NCBI GenBank assembly: GCA_013298025.1
Contig: JAAFJE010000016.1
Span: 1-64,000 of the forward strand
Length of the DNA: 64,000 bases
Direction of reading: 5' to 3'
DNA from: Cytophagales bacterium
Lineage (GTDB): Bacteria > Bacteroidota > Bacteroidia > Cytophagales > Spirosomataceae
Shown here in pieces: positions 50,790-60,675 of the stretch (position 1 is the first letter of the stretch; each line of letters begins with the position of its first letter). A program made the translations under genes and the position numbers. Below the pieces are notes generated by a model, which was not told the origin of the DNA, made no database searches, and worked only from the letters and a program-made list of their open reading frames with translations.

Positions 50790-52445
50790 ATGCAAGTAAA
50801 GCCAATAAAATTGGTCTTTTGTTTGCGTGCCTTTTTGTGTTGGATGCTACTTTTCTTAGGGGGAAGCATGGCAAGCCAAGCACAAATTACCAATCCTAAT
50901 CAGGTAGAAATCATCAAAGCCGATAGCCTCATTGGGCAGAATATGCCTTTTATGCAAATGAAAAAGCTTCTTGGCAATGTGGCGTTGCGTCAAGGTACTA
51001 CTTTGTTGTATTGTACGCAGGCGATACTCAACGAAACAACCAATATTTTGGAGGCCTACGGCAAAGTGAAAATCATCCAAGCCGATACCGTGACCATCAC
51101 AGGCGATACCGCTTATTATTTTGGCAATAATCGGGTGGCAAAAATGAACGGTAAAGTTCGACTCGACGACGGGACAATCATTCTAAATACCTCAAAACTC
51201 GACTACGACCTCAACACGCATATTGCGTATTACAACGAAAAAGGGAAAATTATTGATAAAAAAAGTACCCTCACCAGCCAAGAAGGGTATTATAATACTG
51301 TTACCAAACTGTTTGATTTTAAGAAAAATGTAAAGGTTTGGGACAAAGATGGCTCGCTTACTGCCGATTCGCTTAAATACAATTCGCTCTCAAAAGAGGC
51401 GTATTTTATAGCTCCTACAGTGATTATCAATAAACAAGACACCACTTATGCCAATCCGGGTAGTCAATACAATACTGTTAAAAAAATAGCCAATTTGAAG
51501 GGGCGTTCAACCGTAAAAACTGATGATTACGTGATGACCGCCGATACCATGATTTATGACCCCCCAACCGAAATTGGGGTTGCCAATGGTAATATTGTGT
51601 TTGTCTCGAAAAAAGATAAAGCCATCTTGACGGGCGAACATGGGCGTTACAACAAAAAAACGGGTATTACGAGGGTTTTTGGCAGGGCTTTGCTCAAGAA
51701 TATTTTTGAAGATGATACCTTATTTCTAACAGCCGATACGCTGGTGTCGTTGGATAACAAACAAACGAAAACCAAAAAACTATATGCCTACAAAAAGGTT
51801 TTAGTATATAAATCCGATTTATCCGCCAAATGCGATTCGCTGAGTTATAATGTGTCGGATTCGACGATTTATTTTTACCAAAAACCCATTTTGTGGAATA
51901 GTAAAAACCAGTCGGAAGCCGATTCGATTCACATTTTGTTGCATCACAACAAAATTCACCAGATGAATATGAAAGGCAAATCGTTTATTGTGTCGATTGA
52001 TACCCTGACCAATTTCAACCAAGTGAAAGGGCGTAAAATTGTGGCTAATTTTAAGCTGGGTAAAATAGAACGGGTGAGCGTTGATGGCAATGGCGAAAGT
52101 ATTTATTTTGCCGTCGATGAAAAAAATAACCTCACGGGTATGAATCGGGTGCAGTGTAGTAAAATGACCATGCAGTTTGCCAAAGGCAAAATCAACCGTA
52201 TTGCTTTTTTAGCAAAACCTGATGGAAAATTTGTACCTCCCAAAGAAATCAAGTCGGATGATAAAGAATTGGACGGTTTCAGGTGGCGTGCAAGCGACAA
52301 GCCTACTAAGGAAATGATTTTGAAAAAAGTCGAAAAAGTTGCTCCGATGCTTAAACCAACACCTCAAGATTCTGTCATAGCAACAAAAAAACTGCCTTCT
52401 GTAAGCCCAAAACTACCGCTTACTAAGAAACCGCAGAAAAAATAG
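50790..52445 (+). CDS. LptA/OstA-like outer-membrane biogenesis protein
   Basis: A 551-residue exported protein, signal peptide to ~residue 32 (MQVKPIKLVFCLRAFLC, then MLLFLGGSMASQAQ). It has repeated beta-helical/jellyroll units of the OstA type (KLLGNVALRQGTTLLYCTQA, AYGKVKIIQADTVTITGD, MNGKVRLDDGTIILNTSKLD). This family is related to LptA/LptD and believed to take part in LPS transport; the exact role is inference. Ends in a Lys/Pro-rich tail. Confidence 0.85.
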   Translation: MQVKPIKLVFCLRAFLCWMLLFLGGSMASQAQITNPNQVEIIKADSLIGQNMPFMQMKKLLGNVALRQGTTLLYCTQAILNETTNILEAYGKVKIIQADTVTITGDTAYYFGNNRVAKMNGKVRLDDGTIILNTSKLDYDLNTHIAYYNEKGKIIDKKSTLTSQEGYYNTVTKLFDFKKNVKVWDKDGSLTADSLKYNSLSKEAYFIAPTVIINKQDTTYANPGSQYNTVKKIANLKGRSTVKTDDYVMTADTMIYDPPTEIGVANGNIVFVSKKDKAILTGEHGRYNKKTGITRVFGRALLKNIFEDDTLFLTADTLVSLDNKQTKTKKLYAYKKVLVYKSDLSAKCDSLSYNVSDSTIYFYQKPILWNSKNQSEADSIHILLHHNKIHQMNMKGKSFIVSIDTLTNFNQVKGRKIVANFKLGKIERVSVDGNGESIYFAVDEKNNLTGMNRVQCSKMTMQFAKGKINRIAFLAKPDGKFVPPKEIKSDDKELDGFRWRASDKPTKEMILKKVEKVAPMLKPTPQDSVIATKKLPSVSPKLPLTKKPQKK

Positions 52446-52694
52446 GTATTTTTTTTAGATTTGATATATTTTACTATATTTTTGTAAAAAAGTAAGTTCT
52501 AAAATTATTGTGTATTTCTGAAAATTTTTTTTGACTCAGGCAACCTTTTACCTCATTTCTGAGTCTTTACAGTAGAAAGCAGTACCGAAGAAATAGGCAA
52601 TAATGCAAGCAACACATATTGGTAAGCTTTGGGCGTATTAGATTGACGGCTTTTACTTTGTTACACAATTATTTAAACAACTGTTCTAAATGTG

Positions 52695-53327
52695 ATGAAT
52701 TTTCTACCTACATACATACGGGTATTGCTAATGGTGACAACGGTGTTGTCGTCGGCGAGCGTCTTTGCCCAATCTGAAAACCCTTATAAAAGCCGTTTGG
52801 AGATTAAACCCAAACAAAAGACAGCGACTGTTTCGGCTTTGAGAAAATCGACTTTTACGCACTTTCAACCGATTCACAATACGCTTGATAGAGGTATCAA
52901 TTTGCATAGAGCAGCAGCGATTAACCAATATTTTTCAAACTCGTTTTTGCAAAAAAATACTAAAACTGTAGCAAAAGCCGAAAGTTTGGCCACCACCGCC
53001 AACATTCCAGATGGTTTCCGAACAGAGGAGCTTTTGAGTACAGAAGATAAGCTTTTCGCCAATGAAAAGTTATTGGTTTCAAACATTTATCCTAATCCTG
53101 CCGATGAATACGCTTATTTAGATTATTCGGTATCGAGTCAGGTAAATGAAGTAAAAGTAACTTTTTACAATATTTTTGGAAGCGAAATCAAAGAAGAAAC
53201 GCTCGATAAAGACCAACGTAAATTACGTGTTTCGATAAAAGATTGGCCTAATGGCATTTATCTTTATCAGTTGTCGGCAGATGGCAAATCGTTGGTGACA
53301 AAAAAACTATTGGTCAGACATCAATAA
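52695..53327 (+). CDS. Secreted protein with T9SS type A sorting domain
   Basis: A 210-residue protein: signal peptide (MVTTVLSSASVFAQ), a ~110-residue N-terminal part without a known motif, then a C-terminal T9SS sorting domain (~130-210; VSNIYPNPADEYAYLDYSV, NGIYLYQLSADGKSLVTKKL, ending LVRHQ). Such cargo passes the outer membrane through the gliding-linked type IX system. ORF may begin at GTG 52692 or ATG 52695; the latter is chosen. Upstream 52446-52694 is AT-rich with no clear signal. Confidence 0.85.
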   Translation: MNFLPTYIRVLLMVTTVLSSASVFAQSENPYKSRLEIKPKQKTATVSALRKSTFTHFQPIHNTLDRGINLHRAAAINQYFSNSFLQKNTKTVAKAESLATTANIPDGFRTEELLSTEDKLFANEKLLVSNIYPNPADEYAYLDYSVSSQVNEVKVTFYNIFGSEIKEETLDKDQRKLRVSIKDWPNGIYLYQLSADGKSLVTKKLLVRHQ

Positions 53328-53356
53328 TGATATAAATATTATAGTGTTTAGGGTGC

Positions 53357-53390
53357 AAAACAGGCTGTCGTTACGGTAGCCTGTTTTTTA
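53357..53390. terminator. Terminator between T9SS cargo gene and coaE
   Basis: AAAACAGGCT, 11-nt loop, AGCCTGTTTT plus T-run; bidirectional between convergent genes. Confidence 0.8.
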
Positions 53391-53984
53391 TTGCTCCTTA
53401 CACAGCTCTGTATGCAATGCTAATACCTGCGGAATCACCAAATGGGTATCATCGTTGTAAATGAGAAAGTCGGCAAAAGCCATGCGTTGTGTATCGCTCA
53501 TTTGTTGGGCCATGATACGCTTGATTTCCTCAGCAGAACGGTGGTCACGAGCCAATACACGCTTGAGGCGTTGAGCTTCGGGACAAAGCACTGCTATTAC
53601 CTTATCGCAGCTATTTCCTTCGCCTGCAGCTTTGAGCAGGGCAGCTTCGTACAAAACATAAGGTGCATTGACTTGGGCTTGCACCCAAGCGGACGCATCT
53701 TGTCGGACGGCTGGATGAATAATGGCATTGAGTTGTTGCAGCAAGGCTGGTTGGGCGAATACTTGGCTTGCCACCCAAGCCCGATTGTAAGCACCATTGG
53801 TATAGGCATCGCTGCCGAGGAGGGCTACGATTTGGGCTTTGAGGGCAGTGTTGTGGTTGACCAGTTGTTTGGCACGACTATCGGCTTCATACACAGGAAT
53901 GCCAAGCAAGCCGAAAAGGCGGCAAATAGTACTTTTCCCAGAACCAATACCACCAGTAATTCCAATTACTTGAGGACGTTTCAT
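53388..53984 (-). CDS. coaE: Dephospho-CoA kinase
   Basis: A 198-residue enzyme of the last CoA step. P-loop GGIGSGKST (11-19), VYEADSRAKQLV, IHPAVRQ, LYEAALLKAAG and a C-terminal helix. Follows the YbbR gene by 4 bp on the minus strand. Confidence 0.95.
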   Translation of the reverse strand: MKRPQVIGITGGIGSGKSTICRLFGLLGIPVYEADSRAKQLVNHNTALKAQIVALLGSDAYTNGAYNRAWVASQVFAQPALLQQLNAIIHPAVRQDASAWVQAQVNAPYVLYEAALLKAAGEGNSCDKVIAVLCPEAQRLKRVLARDHRSAEEIKRIMAQQMSDTQRMAFADFLIYNDDTHLVIPQVLALHTELCKEQ

Positions 53985-53988
53985 CAGG

Positions 53989-54663
53989 TTATTTCAATAA
54001 TTCTGATACTTCAAAACTTACTTGCACCCGCTCCTTGCTTGCCTTTAAATTGGTATTTTTCGGAAGAGGAATTTTAATTTCTTCGTCAAAATTTTCTTGA
54101 ATCCTACGCCCAGGCACTTTGATATATAAAAACTCTCCTAGCTCGGTAAAAGCACTTTCAGGGCCATCTACCTCGATGCTTGTAGGGTGAAGATTGATAA
54201 GACTCGATACCACAAAACCCTCGTGCAACGGAATATGAAGGCTATCCACTTTCAAGGTAATGGTTTTATGCACTCTTCGTTCAAATTCTAAATCAAAGCG
54301 GTCGGCAATTACATAGTTTACTTTCACATCTTTGATATGTTCCGACAGCGAATCGGTGAGCGTAGAGGTATTGAGAAACTTGGTTTGAAGGGGTTTTTTG
54401 ACAGTATAATAAATCGGCGTAATGTCTAAAGCCAAGGCTTTACGCAACAAACTCCAGCCATTGCCAGATACATTAACAGATACTTTTTCGGGTAAAGGTT
54501 GGGTCGGAATATAAAGCGAATCGTTGTAATTGAAACGGAGCGGAAAGGCAATTTTTTGGGTATAGTTTTCTTTGTTTAGGGCATTCATTACCCAAAAAAG
54601 AATAGCTACCAATAAACTAACCACCACAGCACGGTAATCAGTTTTAGACGTTGTAGATTTCAT
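53989..54663 (-). CDS. YbbR-like domain protein
   Basis: A 224-residue protein with one N-terminal TM (VVVSLLVAILFWVMNAL) and two YbbR-like beta domains facing the periplasm (VSVNVSGNGWSLLRK; PTSIEVDGPESAFTEL). CdaR-type YbbR proteins regulate c-di-AMP synthesis in Firmicutes; here that link is uncertain. Between yajC and coaE in the order commonly found in Bacteroidota. Confidence 0.8.
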   Translation of the reverse strand: MKSTTSKTDYRAVVVSLLVAILFWVMNALNKENYTQKIAFPLRFNYNDSLYIPTQPLPEKVSVNVSGNGWSLLRKALALDITPIYYTVKKPLQTKFLNTSTLTDSLSEHIKDVKVNYVIADRFDLEFERRVHKTITLKVDSLHIPLHEGFVVSSLINLHPTSIEVDGPESAFTELGEFLYIKVPGRRIQENFDEEIKIPLPKNTNLKASKERVQVSFEVSELLK

Positions 54664-54726
54664 GGCATAATAATTTTATGCAAAGAAGCCGATACTTGAG
54701 CGTATCGACTTCCTTTGCCAGTCTTG

Positions 54727-55035
54727 TTATTCAGCGATTTGAGCAGAAGCATCTTTAGAGATAGCCGTCTTTGAAAAAGTCATCCGAACTCCTTTGTTGG
54801 CATCTACTTCAAGTACTACGGTTTTTTCACGTACTGTGATAATAGTACCATGCAAGCCCCCGATAGTTACGACTTTATCGCCAGTTTTCAAGCCATCGAC
54901 GTATGATTGTTGATCTTTTTGCTTTTTTTGTTGAGGACGAATCATGAAAAAGTACATGATAACAAACATCCCTACGATAAGAAACAACGAAGACATTCCG
55001 CCAGCACCTGCTTGTAAAAGAATCAAGTTAAACAT
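54727..55035 (-). CDS. yajC: Preprotein translocase subunit YajC
   Basis: A 102-residue protein: one TM near the N-terminus (SSLFLIVGMFVIMYFFMIRP), then QQKKQKDQQSYVDGLKTGDK, VVTIGGLHGTII. YajC accompanies SecDF in export. ATG at 55035 chosen; the longer ORF has no support. Confidence 0.95.
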   Translation of the reverse strand: MFNLILLQAGAGGMSSLFLIVGMFVIMYFFMIRPQQKKQKDQQSYVDGLKTGDKVVTIGGLHGTIITVREKTVVLEVDANKGVRMTFSKTAISKDASAQIAE

Positions 55036-55108
55036 AAATAAATTTGTTTGAGTGATATAAGTTAATTGAGCAAAAGCCAGCAATAGCTATAATTGCCCTT
55101 TAGATTGT

Positions 55109-55555
55109 TTATTGTTGTTTTTTGAGTACTTCCACGTTAAAACTAAACACTTGTTCAGCAGGGTTGGTATTGGCATGAACTGTGATGGTTTTATGCACTT
55201 TTCCTTCTTTATTTTTACTGTTGAACATCACCTTGATGAAACCTTGCTCGCCTGGGGCGATGAGGTTGGTCGTGTAAGAAGGCGTTGTACAACCACAAGA
55301 CGCTACCACGTTGCTAATAGCCAAAGGCATATTGCCAGCATTGCTAAAACGATACGTATGATAAATGGTATCGCCTTCGGTAATAGTACCTAAGTTGACG
55401 CTAGGAGAATCAATTTTGATGACAGGAAAGCGGTCGGCGGAAGGTTTCATCGCCTCTACAGAATCGAGGATTTCCTGTTGATTACGAGGTTTTTGCTTGT
55501 TTTCGCAAGCTACAATTGCCAAGGCTGCCAAGGCTACAACGAACATCTTTTTCAT
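55109..55555 (-). CDS. DUF1573 lipoprotein
   Basis: A 148-residue lipoprotein (lipobox LAIVAC, Cys17) with one DUF1573 Ig-like domain (VNLGTITEGDTIYHTYRFSN, ASCGCTTP). A very common Bacteroidota envelope family of unknown role. Between yajC and ytxH. Confidence 0.85.
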   Translation of the reverse strand: MKKMFVVALAALAIVACENKQKPRNQQEILDSVEAMKPSADRFPVIKIDSPSVNLGTITEGDTIYHTYRFSNAGNMPLAISNVVASCGCTTPSYTTNLIAPGEQGFIKVMFNSKNKEGKVHKTITVHANTNPAEQVFSFNVEVLKKQQ

Positions 55556-55580
55556 ACAGCGAAGGGGTGTTTTTAACAAT

Positions 55581-55618
55581 AAAAACAGTTGCCTGTAGCG
55601 TTACAGACAACTGTTTTT
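55581..55618 (-). terminator. Hairpin after ytxH gene
   Basis: AAAAACAGTTG and CAACTGTTTTT arms with an inner CTGTA/TACAG stem; one mismatch. Sits between ytxH and the DUF1573 gene. Confidence 0.7.
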
Positions 55619-55626
55619 GTGCCATA

Positions 55627-55926
55627 TTATGCTTTTGCTTTGATTTGGTTCATCATGTTTTCTACATCTTCCAGCAAGCGTTCAGCTTTTTCTCGTGCTT
55701 CACTTACCACTTTTTTGCCTTCCGATTTTGCCATCGTTTCAGGAATTTCCTTTCCTTCGATAAGGTCGGTAATCAGGTTTTGAAGTTGGTCTTTATATTT
55801 TTGCAACTGGAACAATAATTTGCTACGGGTATTTTCGCCTTTGTCGGGTGCATACAAAATGCCCAATACAGCACCTACTGCCGCACCTGTCATGAAAGCC
55901 CAAAAGGTTTTTGATGATTTACTCAT
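55627..55926 (-). CDS. YtxH-domain protein
   Basis: A 99-residue protein with one TM (FWAFMTGAAVGAVLGILYAP; the GILYAPxxG is typical of YtxH) and a charged helical tail. Cell-envelope protein of unknown role; a stress-protein relative. Follows nusB by 23 bp. Confidence 0.85.
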   Translation of the reverse strand: MSKSSKTFWAFMTGAAVGAVLGILYAPDKGENTRSKLLFQLQKYKDQLQNLITDLIEGKEIPETMAKSEGKKVVSEAREKAERLLEDVENMMNQIKAKA

Positions 55927-55949
55927 GATTTTTTTATTGTTAATGTTAC

Positions 55950-57107
55950 TTACTTATTGTCTATCAAACCTCGTCCCGATTTACGAATGACATTTTCTTG
56001 TTGCAATTTATGCGAAAGCACATCTAACAAACCATTGATAAACTGCCCCGACTTGGGTGTCGAATAGTTTTTGCCTAGCTCAATGTATTCGTTGATGGAC
56101 ACCTTAACCGGAATACTAGAGAAATGAATCATTTCTGCCAAGCCCATTTTCAGGATAATCATATCGGTCATGGCGAGGCGGTCGGCTTCCCAGTTTTTGG
56201 TTTGTTCAATAATCCATTTTTCGTATTTCAAATCGTTGTCGAGGGTGTAATTGAACAAATCTGTAAAGAAAAACTTGTCATCTTCCCAGTTCATGGCTAG
56301 GGGTTGGAGTTCCAATTCTTCAAGGGTATTAATTTTGAAGGTTTTGGTAGCAAGACTTTTCAATACATCTTTTTTCTCGCCCCAATTTAAGTCTTTTTCT
56401 TCAAAATACTCCACCACCGTATGATGTTTCAAGATGAAAGTTTTGAGAATATGTAAAACAATGGCTAAATCTTCGTCGAAACTATGTTTTGTGGTACGCA
56501 AATACGCTTGAAAAGTAGGGTCTGGAAGGATGGCTTCTAAGAAAAGCTTGCGCATCATGTTTTGGTCTTCATCGCCCCATTTAGCATTGTTACGAATTAC
56601 TTCTGTTTCAAAATTGGGTAATTTGCGTAAAGCCAGCAGCACTTGGTTTTCGCCCAAACGAGAAGTTTTATGCTCACTTTCGAGTAGGCGGCGTTGCTCA
56701 TCCCATACGGCTACATCGGCGAGGTCTAGCAGCAATTGCAACAGTTTGAGGTAGTCGGTATAAATGCCCGTAATATCTTCGAGCATTTGGTGCGTAATAC
56801 GAGTGCGGTCACGCTTAACGGCCTCACGGTATATTTCTAAGGCTTTTTTGGCTACATTTTGGGCATCGGCAGGTATATCGGTGGTGGTGATTTCTCTTTT
56901 GAACAACTCCTCGAAATGCACCTCAGCAAGCTTACGCAAGCCTTCGAGCTTGGGCATTTGCTCTTCTTTCGGAATCATTAAATCGAGATTGGGTAAAAAT
57001 TGTCCAGCAATATAATCGAATGCTAATTGATAGTTGGCTCTTTCCAAAGTGCGGAAAGCGTAAATGGTTTGAAATGCTTTTGTGCGGAGTAAGCGTCGGT
57101 TGACCAT
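55950..57107 (-). CDS. nusB: Transcription antitermination factor NusB
   Basis: A 385-residue long-form NusB. The N-terminus MVNRRLLRTKAFQTIYAFRT and the C-terminal NusB core (DRLAMTDMIILKMGLAEMIH, SIPVKVSINEYIELGKNYST, KSGQFINGLLDVL) match the family; the long middle insert is usual in Bacteroidota and about doubles the protobacterial length. Likely promoter at 57171-57178. Confidence 0.93.
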   Translation of the reverse strand: MVNRRLLRTKAFQTIYAFRTLERANYQLAFDYIAGQFLPNLDLMIPKEEQMPKLEGLRKLAEVHFEELFKREITTTDIPADAQNVAKKALEIYREAVKRDRTRITHQMLEDITGIYTDYLKLLQLLLDLADVAVWDEQRRLLESEHKTSRLGENQVLLALRKLPNFETEVIRNNAKWGDEDQNMMRKLFLEAILPDPTFQAYLRTTKHSFDEDLAIVLHILKTFILKHHTVVEYFEEKDLNWGEKKDVLKSLATKTFKINTLEELELQPLAMNWEDDKFFFTDLFNYTLDNDLKYEKWIIEQTKNWEADRLAMTDMIILKMGLAEMIHFSSIPVKVSINEYIELGKNYSTPKSGQFINGLLDVLSHKLQQENVIRKSGRGLIDNK

Positions 57108-57170
57108 CGGAAATGTATAAAGAACGTTTTGTATGAAAAATGCCTAGATGGCTGATTTACAATTGAAGTG

Positions 57171-57178
57171 CAAAAATA
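57171..57178 (-). promoter_or_regulatory. Probable nusB -7 box
   Basis: TATTTTTG on the minus strand followed by CACTTC: exact TAnnTTTG; 64 nt before the nusB start. The -33 element is not clear. Confidence 0.4.
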
Positions 57179-57537
57179 GCCTTTTTTTTAGAAAATAGCT
57201 GTAATAACACCTGATTTTATTAGAATAGTTCAAAAATACCATTAAAACTACGTTTGGTTATATGTTGCAATTGACTCATGCTTGAAATCTAGCCTGTTAA
57301 GCTGATAAAGCAAGATAAAATTGTAAATATTTGTTTATTTATCTATCTTTATCCTCAAATTGCTTTTGTTCTCAAACGCAGCAAATGCACCCTTGTGCCG
57401 CATTGTAAGTGTTCTAGCATCTGTTTAAACGAAGGTTCTTACACTGAAAAAGCAACGCCAAAGCACTGAAAAGGGTCTTTAGCAAAAGACAATTGAGAGA
57501 TAATCAAAAACGTACAACCTCTCTAAACAATCAATCA
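57179..57537. other. Intergenic, nothing recognised
   Basis: Spacer between divergent nusB and the glycosyltransferase gene. No second promoter match, hairpin or coding signal is obvious; the ORF start at 57493 (TTG) lies here. Confidence 0.5.
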
Positions 57538-58401
57538 ATGAAGTTTGCAGCCGTTGTGGTTATGTACCACCCAACCAGTGATGTTCTCAAGAATATCCAA
57601 TCATTCGACTCGCTTGTTGACAAAATTTTTGTATTTGATAACACCGAAGCTGGTACAGCATTTGTTTCGGCATTGCAGGAAAATTCAAAAATCGTCTATT
57701 TCCATGACCATCAGAATGCGGGTATTTCTTACCGCCTCAACAAAGCCGCCGAGTTGGCTATTGCTGAGGGGATTGACTGGCTATTGATGATGGACCAAGA
57801 TTCACATTTTTCGGAAGGAGCATTTGCTATTTATAAGGAAGGAATGATGGCGTATCCGCAAAAAGAGCGAGTGGCTCTTTTCAGTACCACGCCTAGCAGA
57901 GATAACAAGGTGACTACCAACGAACATAGCTACGAACACCGACAGCTTGTCATAACCTCTGGCTCATTCTTAAACTTGCATTTATTTCCAACAATTGGCC
58001 CTTTCGACGAAGCCTTGTTTGTCGATGCCGTTGATTCGGAGTATTCGCTTCGGGTAAAAACCAAGGGTTGGGATTTGATTGGTCTTAAAAATGTATATCT
58101 TCAGCATGAATTAGGCACATTGGTACGCAAAGCAAGTTTGAAAACCTTGTATTTAGTGAAAAAAGAAAAGGAAATTCATTCTCCTCTGCGTTGTTATTAT
58201 ATCTATAAAAACAATTTGTATCTGATTGATAAATACCAATCTATTGCTGATAAAGCTACAATGGATACATTGAAAAGAGGGCTTAATCTACACCTCAAAA
58301 GAAGCTTTTGGTATAGTGATAGTCCGATAGAAGTACTCAAAAATCTGCTTGCGGCTCGCCGAGATTTTAAACTGAAAAAGATGGGGAAATTAGGCTCTTA
58401 A
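57538..58401 (+). CDS. Glycosyltransferase family 2 (rhamnosyltransferase-like)
   Basis: A 287-residue GT-A enzyme. VVVMYHPTSDVLKNIQSF at the N-terminus, FDNTEAG, NAGISYRLNKAAELAI, and the DxD motif DQD (LLMMDQDSHF, ~80). ITSGSFLNL and DAVDSEYSLR are typical of rhamnosyltransferases of O-antigen or capsule synthesis. Stands alone; acceptor unknown. ATG at 57538 chosen over the TTG at 57493. Confidence 0.85.
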   Translation: MKFAAVVVMYHPTSDVLKNIQSFDSLVDKIFVFDNTEAGTAFVSALQENSKIVYFHDHQNAGISYRLNKAAELAIAEGIDWLLMMDQDSHFSEGAFAIYKEGMMAYPQKERVALFSTTPSRDNKVTTNEHSYEHRQLVITSGSFLNLHLFPTIGPFDEALFVDAVDSEYSLRVKTKGWDLIGLKNVYLQHELGTLVRKASLKTLYLVKKEKEIHSPLRCYYIYKNNLYLIDKYQSIADKATMDTLKRGLNLHLKRSFWYSDSPIEVLKNLLAARRDFKLKKMGKLGS

Positions 58402-58405
58402 CGTT

Positions 58406-58461
58406 CGGATGTCGGATTTTTGATTATAGCACGACTTTTGCTACGCAATTTCCGACATCCG
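58406..58461. repeat. Inverted repeat after glycosyltransferase
   Basis: CGGATGTCGGA (58406-58416) and TCCGACATCCG (58451-58461), 11 bp perfect, 34-nt loop containing TAGC/GCTA; near a T-run. Possibly a terminator or a repetitive palindrome. Confidence 0.6.
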
Positions 58462-58469
58462 CTAGTTTT

Positions 58470-59243
58470 TTACGCCTTCCATTCGCCTTCAAATACCTTT
58501 ACGGCTGGGCCAATTAGGTAAATATTTTCAAAAGTATCGTTGCCTGTACGTTCAAATTCGATGCGTAATGCACCGCCTTTTACTTGTACGTCTATGGCTT
58601 TTTCAAAGCCCAAACGCAAGCTTGCCGATAAAGCACAAGCCGTAACGCCCGTGCCACAGGCGTAAGTTTCGTCTTCTACGCCTCTTTCGTAAGTTCTAAC
58701 AGCCAAGGCTTGCGGGCCTGTTACTTCTACAAAATTAACATTTGTACCGCCTTTGCTCCCAAAGGGTTCGCCATAACGAATGTTTTTACCTACATTAAAC
58801 ACATCGTAATTTGCCAAATCTTCTACATACGTCACATAATGTGGCGAGCCTGTATTCATAAAATCGTATTGTTCTTGGCGGTCGATGCCCGTTACATTAA
58901 TCATTTTCAACGAAATACGTTCGGGTGTTACAGCCGCTTCGTGTTCGCCGTCGATGGCAATAAACGTAGTGGTATCGCCAATCACGCCTAAGTCATGGGC
59001 AAATCTTACCAAACAACGTCCGCCGTTGCCACACATTGTACCTTCGCTTCCATCGGCATTGAAATAAACCATTCTGAAATCGTACTGCTCATCGGCTTGG
59101 AGCAACATGAGGCCGTCGGCCCCAATGCCAAATCGACGATGGCAAAGCAAGGCGATGTACGCTTGAGAAACAGGAAAGGTTTTTGCCCTGTCGTCGATTA
59201 CAACGAAGTCGTTGCCAGCACCTTGGTATTTATAAAATTTCAT
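58470..59243 (-). CDS. dapF: Diaminopimelate epimerase
   Basis: A 257-residue enzyme that makes meso-DAP from LL-DAP for lysine and peptidoglycan. Catalytic cysteines: Cys71 in MCGNGGRC and Cys196 in YACGTG. FYKYQGAGNDFVVIDD at the N-terminus. Downstream of mraY, separated by a strong hairpin. ATG at 59243 chosen. Confidence 0.95.
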   Translation of the reverse strand: MKFYKYQGAGNDFVVIDDRAKTFPVSQAYIALLCHRRFGIGADGLMLLQADEQYDFRMVYFNADGSEGTMCGNGGRCLVRFAHDLGVIGDTTTFIAIDGEHEAAVTPERISLKMINVTGIDRQEQYDFMNTGSPHYVTYVEDLANYDVFNVGKNIRYGEPFGSKGGTNVNFVEVTGPQALAVRTYERGVEDETYACGTGVTACALSASLRLGFEKAIDVQVKGGALRIEFERTGNDTFENIYLIGPAVKVFEGEWKA

Positions 59244-59261
59244 ATTTTGTATCAATTAAAC

Positions 59262-59301
59262 AAGCCTTGTACACGAGGTTAAGCCATCGTGTACAAGGCT
59301 T
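59262..59301 (-). terminator. Strong hairpin between mraY and dapF
   Basis: A perfect 15-bp stem AAGCCTTGTACACGA, 10-nt loop; the minus-strand tail is GTTTAATT, so a weaker T-run than usual. It may end the mraY transcript. Confidence 0.6.
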
Positions 59302-59307
59302 ACTTTC

Positions 59308-60516
59308 TTAACGTAATTTGAGGGTGATAAGTGTCACAATAACCAGAATCACACAAATAATCCAGAAACGAGTCACAATCTTTGCCTCGTGATAGCCTTT
59401 TTTCTGATAATGGTGGTGCAAAGGCGACATCAAGAAAATACGGCGACCTTCGCCAAACTTCTTTTTGGTATATTTAAAATAACTTACCTGTAAAATAACG
59501 GAAAGGTTTTCTACTAAAAATACCCCACAAAGCACTGGAATCAACAATTCTTTACGAATTACAATGGCCAATGTGGCAATCACACCACCGAGCATCAAGC
59601 TGCCAGTATCGCCCATAAATACTTGGGCCGGAAAAGAGTTGTACCACAAAAAACCTACGCAAGCCCCCACAAAGGCGGCACAAAAAATGGTCAGCTCGCC
59701 CGAATTGGGAATAAACATGATGTTGAGGTATTGCGAAATCACTTTGTTACCCGATACATACGCCAAAATGGCCAAACCAATACCAATAATCATCGACGTT
59801 CCTGCGGCGAGGCCGTCGATACCGTCGGTGATGTTTGCCCCGTTCGATACGGCTGTGATAATGAAAATAACCACAATTACATACAAAATCCAAGTATATT
59901 GGTCGAGCGAATCGGGAAGTAAATAGCTATAGTCGAACTGGTTATTCTTTAAGAAAGGTACAGTCGAAATCAAGGCTTTGGAGTCGGCAAATTTTTGGAC
60001 ATAACCAATATTGGTTGCAATTTTTGCTTTCTCATAATGACGCACCGTAATGCTGTCGTTAAACCACATCGTAAGCCCTACAATAAGCCCAAGCCCGATT
60101 TGACCAATAATTTTCATTCTACCCGAAAGCCCTTCTTTATTTTTCAAGAAAACCTTAATGTAATCGTCGAGAAACCCAACGCCACCGAGCCATACAGTAG
60201 TGATAATCAACAGAATAATATATACATTGTGAAGTTTGGCAAACAAAAGGGTAGGAATAAGTAACGACAAAAGAATGATAAACCCACCCATGGTTGGTGT
60301 TCCCTTTTTTTGCATTTGTCCTTCCAAACCCAAATCCCGAATGTCTTCGCCAATTTGTAATTTACGAAGCAGGTTAATAACTGTTTTTCCCCATATTGCG
60401 GCAATGCCCAACGATGTTACAGTGGCAGCAATGGCACGAAACGTGATGTACTGGAACACCCCAGCACCCGGAAAATTGAATTGCTTATCTAAGTAATCAA
60501 ACAGATAATAAAGCAT
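59308..60516 (-). CDS. mraY: Phospho-N-acetylmuramoyl-pentapeptide transferase
   Basis: A 402-residue, ten-TM enzyme that makes lipid [64 protein letters not shown] and [17 protein letters not shown] carry the catalytic Asp and His residues. Longer than the E. coli protein by an insert of ~45 residues near 180-225 ([20 protein letters not shown]), typical of Bacteroidota. 159 bp after murE. Confidence 0.96.
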   Translation of the reverse strand: MLYYLFDYLDKQFNFPGAGVFQYITFRAIAATVTSLGIAAIWGKTVINLLRKLQIGEDIRDLGLEGQMQKKGTPTMGGFIILLSLLIPTLLFAKLHNVYIILLIITTVWLGGVGFLDDYIKVFLKNKEGLSGRMKIIGQIGLGLIVGLTMWFNDSITVRHYEKAKIATNIGYVQKFADSKALISTVPFLKNNQFDYSYLLPDSLDQYTWILYVIVVIFIITAVSNGANITDGIDGLAAGTSMIIGIGLAILAYVSGNKVISQYLNIMFIPNSGELTIFCAAFVGACVGFLWYNSFPAQVFMGDTGSLMLGGVIATLAIVIRKELLIPVLCGVFLVENLSVILQVSYFKYTKKKFGEGRRIFLMSPLHHHYQKKGYHEAKIVTRFWIICVILVIVTLITLKLR

Positions 60517-60675
60517 ATTTCAGTGGATAGAATGGTTAATTTATGAAATAACAACAGTTGGCATGAGCAATGAATCAAGCAAAAGTACCATATCGAGTAA
60601 TTATACCCGAATGGGCAACTTTTCATTAGCTTTCAAATTTCATGATTTTTTGTGAATAAATTCCTAAGAAACTTG